A stretch of 32,652 nt of DNA, taken from NCBI GenBank assembly GCA_031272575.1, contig JAISTO010000171.1, forward strand, positions 1 to 32,652. Direction: 5' to 3'. This document shows, piece after piece, positions 8,135 through 17,209 of this stretch (its first letter is position 1; every line of letters begins with the position of its first letter). Below the pieces are notes generated by a model. That model did not search any database and was not told the DNA's origin. It saw only the letters and a program-made list of their open reading frames with translations. This stretch comes from Treponema sp. GTDB taxonomy: Bacteria > Spirochaetota > Spirochaetia > Treponematales > Breznakiellaceae. The position numbers and the translations under genes were made by a program.

Positions 8135-8167
8135 GCATAAATGACCTTAATTCCGATACTCTTAATA

Positions 8168-8208
8168 CGAAAAAAGAACTTTTTTCGAAAAAAAACGCGT
8201 TTTTTTCG
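8168..8208. repeat. Two overlapping A/T-arm palindromes between rluA and rpsL
   Basis: CGAAAAAAG/CTTTTTTCG (8168-8187) and CGAAAAAAA..TTTTTTTCG around CGCG (8186-8208) share the central CG. Both are perfect or nearly so. They resemble the hairpins at 179-240 in arm content. The block separates the minus-strand rluA promoter from the plus-strand rpsL promoter. Roles could be bidirectional transcription insulation or bent DNA. Confidence 0.55.
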
Positions 8209-8239
8209 CCTTTTTTCACGAATTTTTCCCCCTACCCTC

Positions 8240-8268
8240 TTGATCTTTTTTTTTCATTTTTTTATACT
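8240..8268 (+). promoter_or_regulatory. Promoter of the rpsL-rpsG unit
   Basis: TTGATC (8240-8245), a 17-base T-rich spacer and TATACT (8263-8268) give a good housekeeping promoter. The leader runs about 42 bases to the rpsL ATG. The AAGGAG at 8298-8303 is 14 bases from that ATG, longer than usual. Confidence 0.7.
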
Positions 8269-8317
8269 GTGAATCCCTGCTCGCAGTGGGCGGGGATAAG
8301 GAGTTAGCAGTCGAAAG

Positions 8318-8692
8318 ATGCCTACGATTAACCAGTTGGTACGATTCGGCAGGAAGCAGGTCACTTCCAAAACGAAGTCGCCGGCTCTCCAGTCTTGCCC
8401 CCAGAAACGGGGCGTTTGCACACGGGTTATGACGGTAACCCCCAAAAAGCCCAACTCGGCGCTCCGCAAGGTGGCGCGTGTCAGGCTCTCTCATGGGACG
8501 GAGGTCACCGCCTACATTCCCGGTATAGGGCACAATCTGCAGGAGCACTCGGTGGTGCTGGTGCGGGGCGGCAGGGTCAAGGACCTCCCCGGCGTCCGTT
8601 ACCATATCATCAGGGGGGCAAAGGACACCCTCGGCGTAGAAGACCGCAAGCGGGGCCGTTCAAAGTACGGCGCCAAGCGGCCGAAGGCGTAG
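8318..8692 (+). CDS. rpsL: 30S ribosomal protein S12
   Basis: A 124-residue S12, the decoding-centre protein whose conserved loops contact the A-site codon-anticodon helix. The PTINQLVR start, the QKRGVCTRV segment and the KKPNSALRKVARV segment are all hallmarks, and length is normal. Wild-type lysines are kept at the usual streptomycin-resistance positions (TPKKPNSA and VKDLPGVRYH). The start is fixed by conservation even though the Shine-Dalgarno is 14 bases away. rpsG follows after 10 bases. Confidence 0.98.
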   Translation: MPTINQLVRFGRKQVTSKTKSPALQSCPQKRGVCTRVMTVTPKKPNSALRKVARVRLSHGTEVTAYIPGIGHNLQEHSVVLVRGGRVKDLPGVRYHIIRGAKDTLGVEDRKRGRSKYGAKRPKA

Positions 8693-8702
8693 GAAGGCAC
8701 AC

Positions 8703-9173
8703 ATGGGCAGAAAGAAAAAAACCATCGATCGGGGCATTGCGCCCGATCCGCATTTTCACAGCGTCGTGGTGGCCAAGTTCGTCAACCGCATGATGTGGGA
8801 AGGCAAGCGCTCGGTGGGGCTGCGCATAGTCCACGATGCCTTAACGGCAATCGGGCAGAAGGCGGGCAAAGAGCCTCTTGACGTTTTCCTCAAAGCTTTG
8901 GATAATGTCAAGCCGGTGGTAGAAGTCAAATCGCGGCGGGTCGGCGGCGCCACTTACCAGGTGCCGGTCGACATCCGCGAGTCGCGCCGCGAGGCGCTCG
9001 GTATGCGGTGGATCATCGCGGCGGCCCGGAACCGTTCCGGCCACGCCATGAGCGACCGCCTCGCGTCCGAACTCATGGACGCGTACAACAGTACGGGTAC
9101 CGCCTTCAAAAAGAAGGAAGATACCCACAAAATGGCCGAGGCGAATAAGGCGTTCGCGCATTATCGCTGGTAA
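8703..9173 (+). CDS. rpsG: 30S ribosomal protein S7
   Basis: A 156-residue S7, the primary 16S rRNA-binding protein that organises the head of the 30S subunit and contacts E-site tRNA. The segments KFVNRMMWEGKRS and GGATYQVPVDIR are typical, as is the ALGMRWI motif. The ATG follows AGGAAGG. In most bacteria fusA comes next. Here a 220-base gap and then tuf follow instead, so elongation factor G must be encoded elsewhere. Confidence 0.98.
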   Translation: MGRKKKTIDRGIAPDPHFHSVVVAKFVNRMMWEGKRSVGLRIVHDALTAIGQKAGKEPLDVFLKALDNVKPVVEVKSRRVGGATYQVPVDIRESRREALGMRWIIAAARNRSGHAMSDRLASELMDAYNSTGTAFKKKEDTHKMAEANKAFAHYRW

Positions 9174-9180
9174 GCCGGCT

Positions 9181-9209
9181 CCCCCACAAGGGGGGTTGAC
9201 TCTTTTTTT
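9181..9209 (+). terminator. Possible terminator or attenuator after rpsG
   Basis: CCCCC, loop ACAA, GGGGGG, then after seven bases a run of seven T. The T-run is offset from the stem, so termination may be partial. The element overlaps the -35 of the tuf promoter. Confidence 0.4.
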
Positions 9210-9224
9210 GAAAAAGAGTATATG
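9196..9224 (+). promoter_or_regulatory. Promoter of tuf and the S10 block, with an inverted repeat in the spacer
   Basis: TTGACT (9196-9201), a 17-base spacer and TATATG (9219-9224). A perfect 9-base inverted repeat, ACTCTTTTT with AAAAAGAGT (9199-9207 with 9211-9219, loop TTG), fills the spacer and touches both promoter boxes. It could be an operator or form a hairpin in read-through RNA from rpsG. The leader from about 9231 to the tuf ATG is roughly 160 bases and holds a small GAGCC/GGCTC hairpin near 9346. No leader peptide is recognised. Confidence 0.6.
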
Positions 9225-9393
9225 TATACGAGCATTCCAAACCGATCGCCTGGGTATGGGCGGGACAGGTGGAAGGCAGTGCGGTTTTTCCGTTTACGCC
9301 CTTCACTCATCCTTCCCGTACCAAAGCGGTCATTTGGAAAATAAGAGCCTTAGGGCTCGAACGAAAGTAAGTGCCCAGAAGGAGGACACCTAA

Positions 9394-10593
<1,200 letters not shown>

Positions 10594-10603
10594 GGAACGC
10601 GGA

Positions 10604-10915
10604 ATGGCTGCCAAGGAACGGATCCGCGTACGGCTGCGCGGTTTCGACATAGAGTTGATAGATCAGAGCGCGAGGTCGATCGTGCAGACCGTGCAAAAGG
10701 CGGGGGCCAAGGTTACCGGCCCTGTCCCTCTGCCCACACGGATCAACAAGATCACGGTGCTCCGTTCTCCGCACGTCAACAAAAAGTCGCGGGAGCAGTT
10801 CGAGATGCGCACACACAAGCGCCTCATCGACATCATAAGGCCTTCCCCCGAGGTCATGGACTCGCTCATGAAGCTCGAACTGCCTGCGGGCGTGGATGTC
10901 GAGATAAAACAGTAG
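10604..10915 (+). CDS. rpsJ: 30S ribosomal protein S10 (NusE)
   Basis: A 103-residue S10, part of the 30S head and, as NusE, of transcription antitermination complexes with NusB. The RIRVRLRGFD start, the PLPTR segment and THKRLIDI are family hallmarks. It begins 10 bases after the tuf stop with AAGGA upstream, so it is co-transcribed with tuf. Confidence 0.98.
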   Translation: MAAKERIRVRLRGFDIELIDQSARSIVQTVQKAGAKVTGPVPLPTRINKITVLRSPHVNKKSREQFEMRTHKRLIDIIRPSPEVMDSLMKLELPAGVDVEIKQ

Positions 10916-10930
10916 GGGACGGAGTTAACT

Positions 10931-11563
10931 ATGATTGGTCTTTTGGCTGTAAAAGTCGGCATGACACAGGTGTTTGACGCGGACGGCAACCTCGTGCCGG
11001 TAACGGCGCTGCGGGTCGATCCCAACGTCGTCATCGCGAAAAAGACGAAAGAAAAAGACGGCTACGACGCGGTGGTCGTGGGCTTTGGCGCCATAAAAGA
11101 AAAGCGGGTTTCGAAGCCGGTAAAGGGCCAGTTCCCGGAAGGGGTTACCCCCACGCGGACTATCCGCGAGTTCCGCGGCTTCGAAAAAGAGGCGGCGGTG
11201 GGCGACAACCTCGGCGCGGAACTCTTCGAAGGGGTGCGCTGGGTCGATGTCACGGGCGTCTCCAAAGGCAAGGGCTTCCAGGGCGTGGTAAAGCGCTGGG
11301 GCTTCGGCGGGGGCAGGCACACGCACGGCTCAAAGTTTCACCGCGAGCCGGGCTCCACGGGGCAGTCCACCTATCCGCATAAGACCTTCAAGAACGTCAA
11401 ACTGCCGGGGCGCATGGGCCGCGAGCGGGTGACGGTGCTCAGTCAGCGGGTAATCCAGGTCGACACGGAAAAACAGCTCGTCCTCGTGCGGGGCGCGGTG
11501 CCGGGCATCAACAAGGGCGTGGTCACCATACGGGCCGCGGTAAAGAAGCAGGCAGGCAGGTAA
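10931..11563 (+). CDS. rplC: 50S ribosomal protein L3
   Basis: A 210-residue L3, an early 23S rRNA-binding protein near the peptidyl transferase centre. The start MIGLLAVKVGMTQVF and the GSTGQSTYPHKTFK region near the central loop are diagnostic. Its stop overlaps the rplD ATG by one base (TAATG), suggesting translational coupling. Confidence 0.98.
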   Translation: MIGLLAVKVGMTQVFDADGNLVPVTALRVDPNVVIAKKTKEKDGYDAVVVGFGAIKEKRVSKPVKGQFPEGVTPTRTIREFRGFEKEAAVGDNLGAELFEGVRWVDVTGVSKGKGFQGVVKRWGFGGGRHTHGSKFHREPGSTGQSTYPHKTFKNVKLPGRMGRERVTVLSQRVIQVDTEKQLVLVRGAVPGINKGVVTIRAAVKKQAGR

Positions 11564-12228
11564 TGATTCGGAAGGTATATTCCAAAGAGGGCGATGCCCT
11601 GCGGGACATAGAACTGGCGGACGACGTCTTTGGTCTGCCGTTGAACGACGACATCATCTGGTACGCGATCAACAACGAACTCGCGAACCGGCGGCAGGGT
11701 AACGCCTGTACCAAAGACCGCGGCGAGGTGCACGGCTCGAACACGAAGCCCTACAAGCAGAAGGGCACGGGCCGGGCGCGCCGGGGCGACAAAAAGTCAC
11801 CCCTCCTCGTGGGCGGGGGCGTTATTTTCGGCCCCAAGCCGCGGGATTTTTCCTACGCGATACCCAAAAAGGCGAAGCGCCTCGCGCTCAAGAGCATACT
11901 CAGTTTGAAGGCGCAGAGCGACACGCTCATGGTCATCGAAGATTTCTCCGTCGAGTCAGGCAAAACGAAAGAGTTGGCCAACATCCTCAGTGCCTTCGGC
12001 GCGCCCCAGCGGACGGTGCTCATTTTGCCGGGCGACGACGCGATGACCAAGCGCGCCGGCGCGAATCTTCCCTATCTCGACTTCCTTGCCTATAACCGGC
12101 TCAGCGCCCACTGCCTCTTTTACGGGCGCCGGGTGCTCATTCAGGAAAGCGCGGTCAAAAAACTGAACGAGTTCTATCATCCCCGCGGCAAACAAGCCGG
12201 TGTAACGGAGGCGCAGGATGCTGCTTAA
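11563..12228 (+). CDS. rplD: 50S ribosomal protein L4
   Basis: A 221-residue L4, which lines the exit tunnel with its extended loop and in Escherichia coli represses the S10 operon. The loop region is visible as KGTGRARRGDKKSPLLVGGG. It starts inside the rplC stop and its end overlaps rplW by 11 bases. No E. coli-like S10 leader is recognised upstream, so autogenous control cannot be claimed. Confidence 0.97.
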   Translation: MIRKVYSKEGDALRDIELADDVFGLPLNDDIIWYAINNELANRRQGNACTKDRGEVHGSNTKPYKQKGTGRARRGDKKSPLLVGGGVIFGPKPRDFSYAIPKKAKRLALKSILSLKAQSDTLMVIEDFSVESGKTKELANILSAFGAPQRTVLILPGDDAMTKRAGANLPYLDFLAYNRLSAHCLFYGRRVLIQESAVKKLNEFYHPRGKQAGVTEAQDAA

Positions 12229-12505
12229 CGAACAAATCCTCATAGAGCCGGTGCTCTCGGAGAAGGCGAACCTCCTCCGCGAGGAAGGCAAGTACGTCTT
12301 CAAGGTCGACCCGCGGGCGACGAAGATTCAGATAAAAGAAGCGGTCCGCAAGTTGTTCAACGTGCACCCCATTGCGTGTACGGTCATGCGGGGAGGCGGG
12401 AAGCCCAAGCGCCTCAGGTCTCGTGCCGGGTTCACCGCAACCTGGAAAAAGGCGATTGTGCGTCTGGCAAAAGACGAAAAAATCAGCGTGTTCGAGGGCG
12501 TATAA
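12218..12505 (+). CDS. rplW: 50S ribosomal protein L23
   Basis: A 95-residue L23 at the tunnel exit, docking site for trigger factor and SRP. The N-terminal IEPVLSEKANLLREEGKYVF and the basic loop with the GKPKRLRSRAG segment match the family. The start lies within the 3' end of rplD after GGAGG, so the two are coupled. Confidence 0.96.
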   Translation: MLLNEQILIEPVLSEKANLLREEGKYVFKVDPRATKIQIKEAVRKLFNVHPIACTVMRGGGKPKRLRSRAGFTATWKKAIVRLAKDEKISVFEGV

Positions 12506-12514
12506 GGGTATAGT

Positions 12515-13345
12515 ATGGCAATTAAGACCTATAGGCCGGTTACTCCCGGTATGCGGCAGTGGCAAAGCCTCGACCGCTCGGAACTAACAAAGGGCGCGCG
12601 TCCGGAAAAGGGCCTGCGGGAGGGCCGCAAGCGGCGGGCCGGCCGGGACGCGAACGGCAGGATCAGCGTACGGCACAAGGGCGGGGGCCACAAGCGCCTC
12701 TACCGCATAGTCGACTTCAAACGGAACAAGACCGGCATTCCGGGCAAAGTCGTCAGCATCGAGTACGATCCGTACCGCAGCGCCAACATCGCGCTCGTCA
12801 ACTATGTTGACGGTGAAAAGCGCTATATCCTGGCGCCAAAGGGCCTCGTGGTGGGCGCGAAGGTGCTCTCCGGGCCGCAGGCGCCGATCGAGGCGGGGAA
12901 CGCGCTCCCCCTCGAGAACATCCCGCTGGGCTTCACGGTGCACAACATCGAACTGAGCCTGGGGAAGGGCGGCCAACTGGCCCGCTCCGCGGGGACGAGC
13001 GCGCTCGTGGCCGCGAAAGAGGGCGATTATGTCACCCTGAAACTGCCCTCGGGCGAGATGCGCATGGTCTTCAAGAAGTGCAGCGCCACCATCGGCGTCG
13101 TGGGGAACGAAGACCACATGAACGTGCAACTGGGCAAGGCGGGCCGCAAGCGCTGGCTCGGTATCCGTCCCACGGTGCGGGGTATGTCGATGAACCCGGT
13201 CGATCACCCCCACGGGGGCGGTGAGGGCAAGAACAAAGGCTGCAATCCGGTGACTCCGTGGGGGCAGCCGACGAAGGGCTTCAAAACGAGGAAGCGGCAT
13301 AAGCCTTCTTCGCGGTTCATTGTGAGCCGGAAGGTCAAGAAGTAG
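12515..13345 (+). CDS. rplB: 50S ribosomal protein L2
   Basis: A 276-residue L2, required for subunit association and peptidyl transferase assembly. The conserved C-terminal NPVDHPHGGGEGK with its essential histidine is present, and the N-terminal KTYRPVTPGMRQ is typical. Ten bases separate it from rplW, with AAGGG upstream. Confidence 0.98.
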   Translation: MAIKTYRPVTPGMRQWQSLDRSELTKGARPEKGLREGRKRRAGRDANGRISVRHKGGGHKRLYRIVDFKRNKTGIPGKVVSIEYDPYRSANIALVNYVDGEKRYILAPKGLVVGAKVLSGPQAPIEAGNALPLENIPLGFTVHNIELSLGKGGQLARSAGTSALVAAKEGDYVTLKLPSGEMRMVFKKCSATIGVVGNEDHMNVQLGKAGRKRWLGIRPTVRGMSMNPVDHPHGGGEGKNKGCNPVTPWGQPTKGFKTRKRHKPSSRFIVSRKVKK

Positions 13346-13356
13346 GAGAGCGGCAG

Positions 13357-13635
13357 GTGTCACGATCCATCAAGAAAGGCCCTTTCATTGAAAAGAGCCT
13401 TTACAAAAAAGTGCTCGATATGAGCAGGTCGGGAGAGCGGCGAATGATCAAAACGTACTCCCGCTGCTCAACGATTATCCCGGAGATGGTCGGGGGGACG
13501 ATTTCCGTCCACAATGGCAAGAACTGGGTGCCGGTGTATGTCACCGAGAACCTGGTGGGGCACAAACTGGGCGAATTTTCGCCCACGCGGATTTTCCGGG
13601 CGCATGGCGGCTCGGATAAAAAGGCCGCGAAGTAG
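13357..13635 (+). CDS. rpsS: 30S ribosomal protein S19
   Basis: A 92-residue S19 of the 30S head. The start SRSIKKGPF and the motifs TIIPEMVGGTISVHNGK and GHKLGEFSPTR are family hallmarks. The start codon is GTG at 13357-13359, with AGGAG about 10 bases upstream. No in-frame ATG fits the conserved N-terminus. Confidence 0.97.
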   Translation: MSRSIKKGPFIEKSLYKKVLDMSRSGERRMIKTYSRCSTIIPEMVGGTISVHNGKNWVPVYVTENLVGHKLGEFSPTRIFRAHGGSDKKAAK

Positions 13636-13641
13636 GGAAGT

Positions 13642-14022
13642 ATGGCAGCACAAACAGAGAAGCCCGGTTTTAGGGCCGCAACAAAGTTCGTTATCGCGTC
13701 GCCTTACAAGATTAGGCCGGTGGCCGACCTTGTCAGGCGCAAGCCGTACCCGGAGGCGGTCTCCATACTGGAGCATATGCCGCACAAAGGGGCGCGGCTC
13801 ATAGGCAAGACCTTAAAGTCTGCCGCGGCCAACGCGTTGAACCAGAACAAACGGCTCGCGGAAGATATGCTCTACGTAAAGGAGATTCGCATTGACGAGG
13901 GACCGAGAATGAAGCGTCTGTGGTGCCGGGGGAGGGGCCGCGCAGATATGCAGTTGAAACGGATGAGTCACATCACCGTGGTTGTTGACGAGACCGGAAA
14001 CGTCACAAAGGCGGGTAGTTAA
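13642..14022 (+). CDS. rplV: 50S ribosomal protein L22
   Basis: A 126-residue L22 whose beta-hairpin reaches the exit-tunnel constriction. The segments KIRPVADLVRRKPYPEA and GPRMKRLWCRGRGRAD are typical. The N-terminus has about ten extra residues rich in Ala/Gln/Thr. The stop is immediately followed by the rpsC GTG. Confidence 0.97.
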   Translation: MAAQTEKPGFRAATKFVIASPYKIRPVADLVRRKPYPEAVSILEHMPHKGARLIGKTLKSAAANALNQNKRLAEDMLYVKEIRIDEGPRMKRLWCRGRGRADMQLKRMSHITVVVDETGNVTKAGS

Positions 14023-14739
14023 GTGGGACAGAAAGTCAATCCCATCGGGCTCAGGGTCGGCATCAACAGGACCTGGGGCTCACGGTGGTACGTCGATCCC
14101 AAGGACTACGCGGACACGCTCCACGAGGACCTGAAGCTCCGCAAACTCATCCTCGAATTGCCGGAGACGAAGGGGGCGGACATCGCCGAGATCGAGATCA
14201 TCAGGCACCCGCAGCGGATCACGCTCACGATCCACACTGCGCGGCCCGGCGTTATTATCGGTATGAAGGGCGCAAACATCGAAAAGATCGGCGCGTCCCT
14301 TCAGAAGCACGTGAGCAAGAAGATTCAGATCAAGATCAAGGAGATCCGCAACCCTGACAACAACGCGAAGATCATCGCTGAAGGGGTTGCGCGGCAACTG
14401 GCGGCCCGTTCCGGTTTCCGCCGGACGATGAAGCAGGCGATCTCCAACGCGATAAAAAAAGGCAACGCGCAGGGGGTCAAGATCAGGCTGTCGGGCAGGC
14501 TCGGCGGCGCGGAAATGTCCCGCACCGAGGAGTCGAAAGAGGGGCGTATACCCCTGCACACCCTGCGGGCGGATATCGACTTCGGCTTCGCGGAGGCGCA
14601 CACGACCTTCGGCTCCATCGGGGTAAAGGTGTGGCTTTACAACGGCATGAAGTACGGCAAAGAGCAGCAAAAGGAAGATGCCGGCGCGCTGCTGCGGAAG
14701 CGGCGGGACAGGCTCCCCCCGCGGCCGGAGCGGGCATAG
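14023..14739 (+). CDS. rpsC: 30S ribosomal protein S3
   Basis: A 238-residue S3 with a KH domain, part of the mRNA entry tunnel and helicase site. The start GQKVNPIGLRVGI, the KH loop GVIIGMKGANIEKIG and the C-terminal GRLGGAEMSRTE are diagnostic. The start codon is GTG, directly after the rplV stop with no gap, indicating coupling. The tail ends in a short Arg/Pro-rich stretch. Confidence 0.98.
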   Translation: MGQKVNPIGLRVGINRTWGSRWYVDPKDYADTLHEDLKLRKLILELPETKGADIAEIEIIRHPQRITLTIHTARPGVIIGMKGANIEKIGASLQKHVSKKIQIKIKEIRNPDNNAKIIAEGVARQLAARSGFRRTMKQAISNAIKKGNAQGVKIRLSGRLGGAEMSRTEESKEGRIPLHTLRADIDFGFAEAHTTFGSIGVKVWLYNGMKYGKEQQKEDAGALLRKRRDRLPPRPERA

Positions 14740-14751
14740 AGGAAGGCAGGT

Positions 14752-15177
14752 ATGTTGAGTCCAAAGCGGGTAAGATACCGCAAGGTGCAGCGCGGGAATA
14801 TGCCGGGGAACGCAACGCGGGGCAACACCGTGGTCTTTGGGGACTACGGGCTCGTTTCCCTCGACCGGATGTGGATCACCAACCGGCAGATCGAGGCGGC
14901 CCGCGTCGCAATGAACAGGCACGTCAAGCGGGGCGGCAAACTGTGGATCCGGATTTTTCCGGACAAGCCCTACTCCAAGAAGCCCGCCGAGACCCGCATG
15001 GGGAAGGGCAAGGGCGCGCCGGAGTACTGGGTCGCGGTGGTCAAGCCCGGCACGGTGATGTTCGAACTTGGGGGCATCGAAAAGGCCCTGGCGGAAGAGG
15101 CGATGAAGCTCGCCGGCGCGAAACTGCCGGTGAAGACGAAGTTCGTCTCCCGCGCGGAAATGCAATTGGGCGGTTAG
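14752..15177 (+). CDS. rplP: 50S ribosomal protein L16
   Basis: A 141-residue L16 that helps position A-site tRNA. The start MLSPKRVRYRKVQRG and the motifs KRGGKLWIRIFPDKP and MGKGKGAPEYWVAVVKPG are typical. AGGAAGG precedes the ATG. rpmC follows after 4 bases. Confidence 0.98.
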   Translation: MLSPKRVRYRKVQRGNMPGNATRGNTVVFGDYGLVSLDRMWITNRQIEAARVAMNRHVKRGGKLWIRIFPDKPYSKKPAETRMGKGKGAPEYWVAVVKPGTVMFELGGIEKALAEEAMKLAGAKLPVKTKFVSRAEMQLGG

Positions 15178-15181
15178 CGGT

Positions 15182-15430
15182 ATGAAAAACTCGTTCAAAA
15201 ACCTGAGTTTTCCCGAGCAGAAAGCGAAGCGGGACGAACTCACGCGAAAGTACATGGACCTGCGCTTTCAAATGGTGATAGGTCATGTGGATAATCCGCT
15301 GCAGAAGCGGATTATGCGGCGGCAGATCGCGCGGCTTAACACGCTGGTGCATCTGCACGAAATCGAAGACGCGAAGCAGGCACTGCGGCAGAAACTCGCC
15401 GCGGGAGGCCCGGCGCCGGGGAAGGAGTAG
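15182..15430 (+). CDS. rpmC: 50S ribosomal protein L29
   Basis: An 82-residue L29, a two-helix protein at the tunnel exit. The ELTRKYMDLRFQMVIG and IARLNTLVH segments fit. It is longer than the usual 65 or so residues, with a C-terminal Ala/Gly/Pro tail. Only a weak Shine-Dalgarno is seen, so translation probably depends on coupling to rplP. Confidence 0.93.
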   Translation: MKNSFKNLSFPEQKAKRDELTRKYMDLRFQMVIGHVDNPLQKRIMRRQIARLNTLVHLHEIEDAKQALRQKLAAGGPAPGKE

Positions 15431-15433
15431 CGT

Positions 15434-15706
15434 ATGCCGGAAACCGCAGCGAAGCCGAGGAGCGGCAAAAAGGAATTCGTGGGGGTTGTGAAGAGCGACA
15501 AGATGCAGAAAACCATCGTTGTCCAGGTGGAAACGACCGCCCTCCATCCCCTGTACAAAAAGTATGTCACGAAGACAAAAAAACTGAAGGCCCACGACGA
15601 AACCAATGACGCCAAAATTGGCGACAAGGTGCGTGTGGTGGAGTGCAGGCCGCTCAGCAAGGAAAAGTGCTGGCGGCTCCAGGCCATACTGGAAAGGGCC
15701 CGATAG
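15434..15706 (+). CDS. rpsQ: 30S ribosomal protein S17
   Basis: A 90-residue OB-fold S17, a primary 16S rRNA binder. GVVKSDKMQKTIVVQVE and HPLYKKYVTKTKKLKAHDE are family hallmarks. AAGGAG overlaps the end of rpmC, three bases before the next start region. Confidence 0.97.
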   Translation: MPETAAKPRSGKKEFVGVVKSDKMQKTIVVQVETTALHPLYKKYVTKTKKLKAHDETNDAKIGDKVRVVECRPLSKEKCWRLQAILERAR

Positions 15707-15718
15707 GGAGTGTGCGCA

Positions 15719-16087
15719 ATGGTTCAGGTAGAAACGTTTCTGAATGTGGCGGACAATTCAGGGGCCAAGATCGTCCAGTGTATCAAGGTGCTGGGGGGCT
15801 CGAAGCGTCGATATGCGGGCATAGGCGACATCATCGTTGTGGCGGTGAAGGATGCCCTGCCCGCGTCCGCGATAAAAAAAGGCTCGGTAGAGAAGGCGGT
15901 GGTCGTGCGGGTGCACAAGGAGTATCGCAGGCCTGACGGAACGTACATCCGTTTCGACGACAACGCCTGCGTCATCATTGATGACACGCTGAACCCGAAG
16001 GGCAAACGCATATTCGGGCCTGTGGCGCGCGAGTTGCGGGAGAAGAACTACATGAAGATCGTCTCCCTGGCGCCTGAGGTGTTGTGA
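15719..16087 (+). CDS. rplN: 50S ribosomal protein L14
   Basis: A 122-residue L14 at the subunit interface. VETFLNVADNSGAK and the C-terminal FGPVARELREKNYMKIVSLAPEVL are diagnostic. I chose the ATG at 15719, with GGGAG 9 bases upstream, over a GTG at 15710, because the family begins at MVQ/MIQ and the length becomes the usual 122. Confidence 0.97.
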   Translation: MVQVETFLNVADNSGAKIVQCIKVLGGSKRRYAGIGDIIVVAVKDALPASAIKKGSVEKAVVVRVHKEYRRPDGTYIRFDDNACVIIDDTLNPKGKRIFGPVARELREKNYMKIVSLAPEVL

Positions 16088-16100
16088 GGCAGGTAACGAA

Positions 16101-16445
16101 ATGGCTGAAAACGTACAACACAAGTACAGGATCAAAAAAGAGGACACCGTGCAGATCCTTGCCGGAAAGGACAAGGGGAAGCGCGGGCGGGTCCTCAAGA
16201 TCCTGCGGGATAAAGACCGGGTGCTCGTCGAAGGGCTCAATCTGGTCAAAAAGACGCAGAAACGCCGCAAGCAGAGCGACCGGGGGGGCATCGCGGAAGT
16301 GGAAGCGCCCCTCCACTACTCGAATGTGGCGATCGTCTGCGCCAAATGCGGCCCTACCCGCATAGGCTACAAAGTGGAGCCGGCTTCGGAGGGCGTCAAG
16401 GCGCAGAAGACGCGGATATGCAAAAAATGCGGGGAGGCGCTGTGA
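16101..16445 (+). CDS. rplX: 50S ribosomal protein L24 (with two CxxC pairs)
   Basis: A 114-residue L24, an assembly initiator. A KOW motif lies near residues 16-32 (DTVQILAGKDKGKRGRV). Cysteine pairs at residues 80/83 and 107/110 could bind zinc, a form found in some bacteria but absent from E. coli. The stop overlaps the rplE ATG by one base (TGATG). Confidence 0.96.
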   Translation: MAENVQHKYRIKKEDTVQILAGKDKGKRGRVLKILRDKDRVLVEGLNLVKKTQKRRKQSDRGGIAEVEAPLHYSNVAIVCAKCGPTRIGYKVEPASEGVKAQKTRICKKCGEAL

Positions 16446-17002
16446 TGGCCGGCAAAAAATACGAGCCGCGGCTCAAAAAAGTCTATCGGGAGCGGATTTG
16501 CCCCGAACTGATGAAAGAATGCGGCTACTCGTCCCCCATGCAGATACCCCGTCTCGAAAAGATCGTGGTGAGCATGGGTGTGGGGGAGGCCTTGCAGAAC
16601 AAGAAGCTCCTCGACGCCGCGATAACCGACCTTACCCAGATCACTGGGCAGAAGGCCGTCAAGACGAAGGCTCGCAAGAGCATCGCCAACTTCAAGATTC
16701 GGACCGGGCAGGAGATCGGCGCGAAGGTGACCCTGCGCGGGGCGATGATGTACGAGTTCCTCGACCGCCTCGTCAATGTGGCGCTGCCCCGCGTGAAGGA
16801 CTTCCGCGGGGTCAGCGGCAACGCGTTCGACGGGCATGGGAACTACGCGCTCGGCATAACCGAGCAGATCATCTTCCCGGAGATCGACTACGATAAGATC
16901 GAGAAGGTGGCGGGACTCAACATCGTCATTGTGACAACGGCAAAAACGGACGCGGAGGCAAAAACCTTCCTCGGCAAGTTCGGTATGCCGTGGCGGAAAT
17001 AA
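16445..17002 (+). CDS. rplE: 50S ribosomal protein L5
   Basis: A 185-residue L5 that binds 5S rRNA and P-site tRNA. The motifs IPRLEKIVVSMGVGEA, ITGQKAVKTKARKSIANFKIR (split at the conserved Lys-rich turn) and GNYALGITEQIIFPEIDYD are typical. The ATG at 16445 lies inside the rplX stop, so the two are coupled. A longer upstream frame is only rplX read out of phase. Confidence 0.97.
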   Translation: MAGKKYEPRLKKVYRERICPELMKECGYSSPMQIPRLEKIVVSMGVGEALQNKKLLDAAITDLTQITGQKAVKTKARKSIANFKIRTGQEIGAKVTLRGAMMYEFLDRLVNVALPRVKDFRGVSGNAFDGHGNYALGITEQIIFPEIDYDKIEKVAGLNIVIVTTAKTDAEAKTFLGKFGMPWRK

Positions 17003-17011
17003 GGGGGAACG

Positions 17012-17197
17012 ATGGCAAGGAAAGCGATGATCATCAAGGCGCTCAGGACGCCGAAATACAAGACGCGTAAGGTGAACCGTTGCAGGATTTGCGGGCGGCC
17101 GAGGGGCTATCTCCGCAAGTTCCAGATGTGCCGTCTCTGCTTCCGCAAACTTGCGAGCGAGGGGCTTATCCCCGGCGTCACTAAATCCAGTTGGTAG
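17012..17197 (+). CDS. rpsZ: 30S ribosomal protein S14, zinc-binding type
   Basis: A 61-residue short S14 with zinc-binding cysteines at residues 24, 27, 40 and 43 (CRIC and CRLC). This is the zinc-dependent form, unlike the longer cysteine-free S14 of E. coli. It ends in the typical IPGVTKSSW. Position between rplE and rpsH is canonical. Confidence 0.97.
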   Translation: MARKAMIIKALRTPKYKTRKVNRCRICGRPRGYLRKFQMCRLCFRKLASEGLIPGVTKSSW

Positions 17198-17209
17198 GAG
17201 GAACACAGG

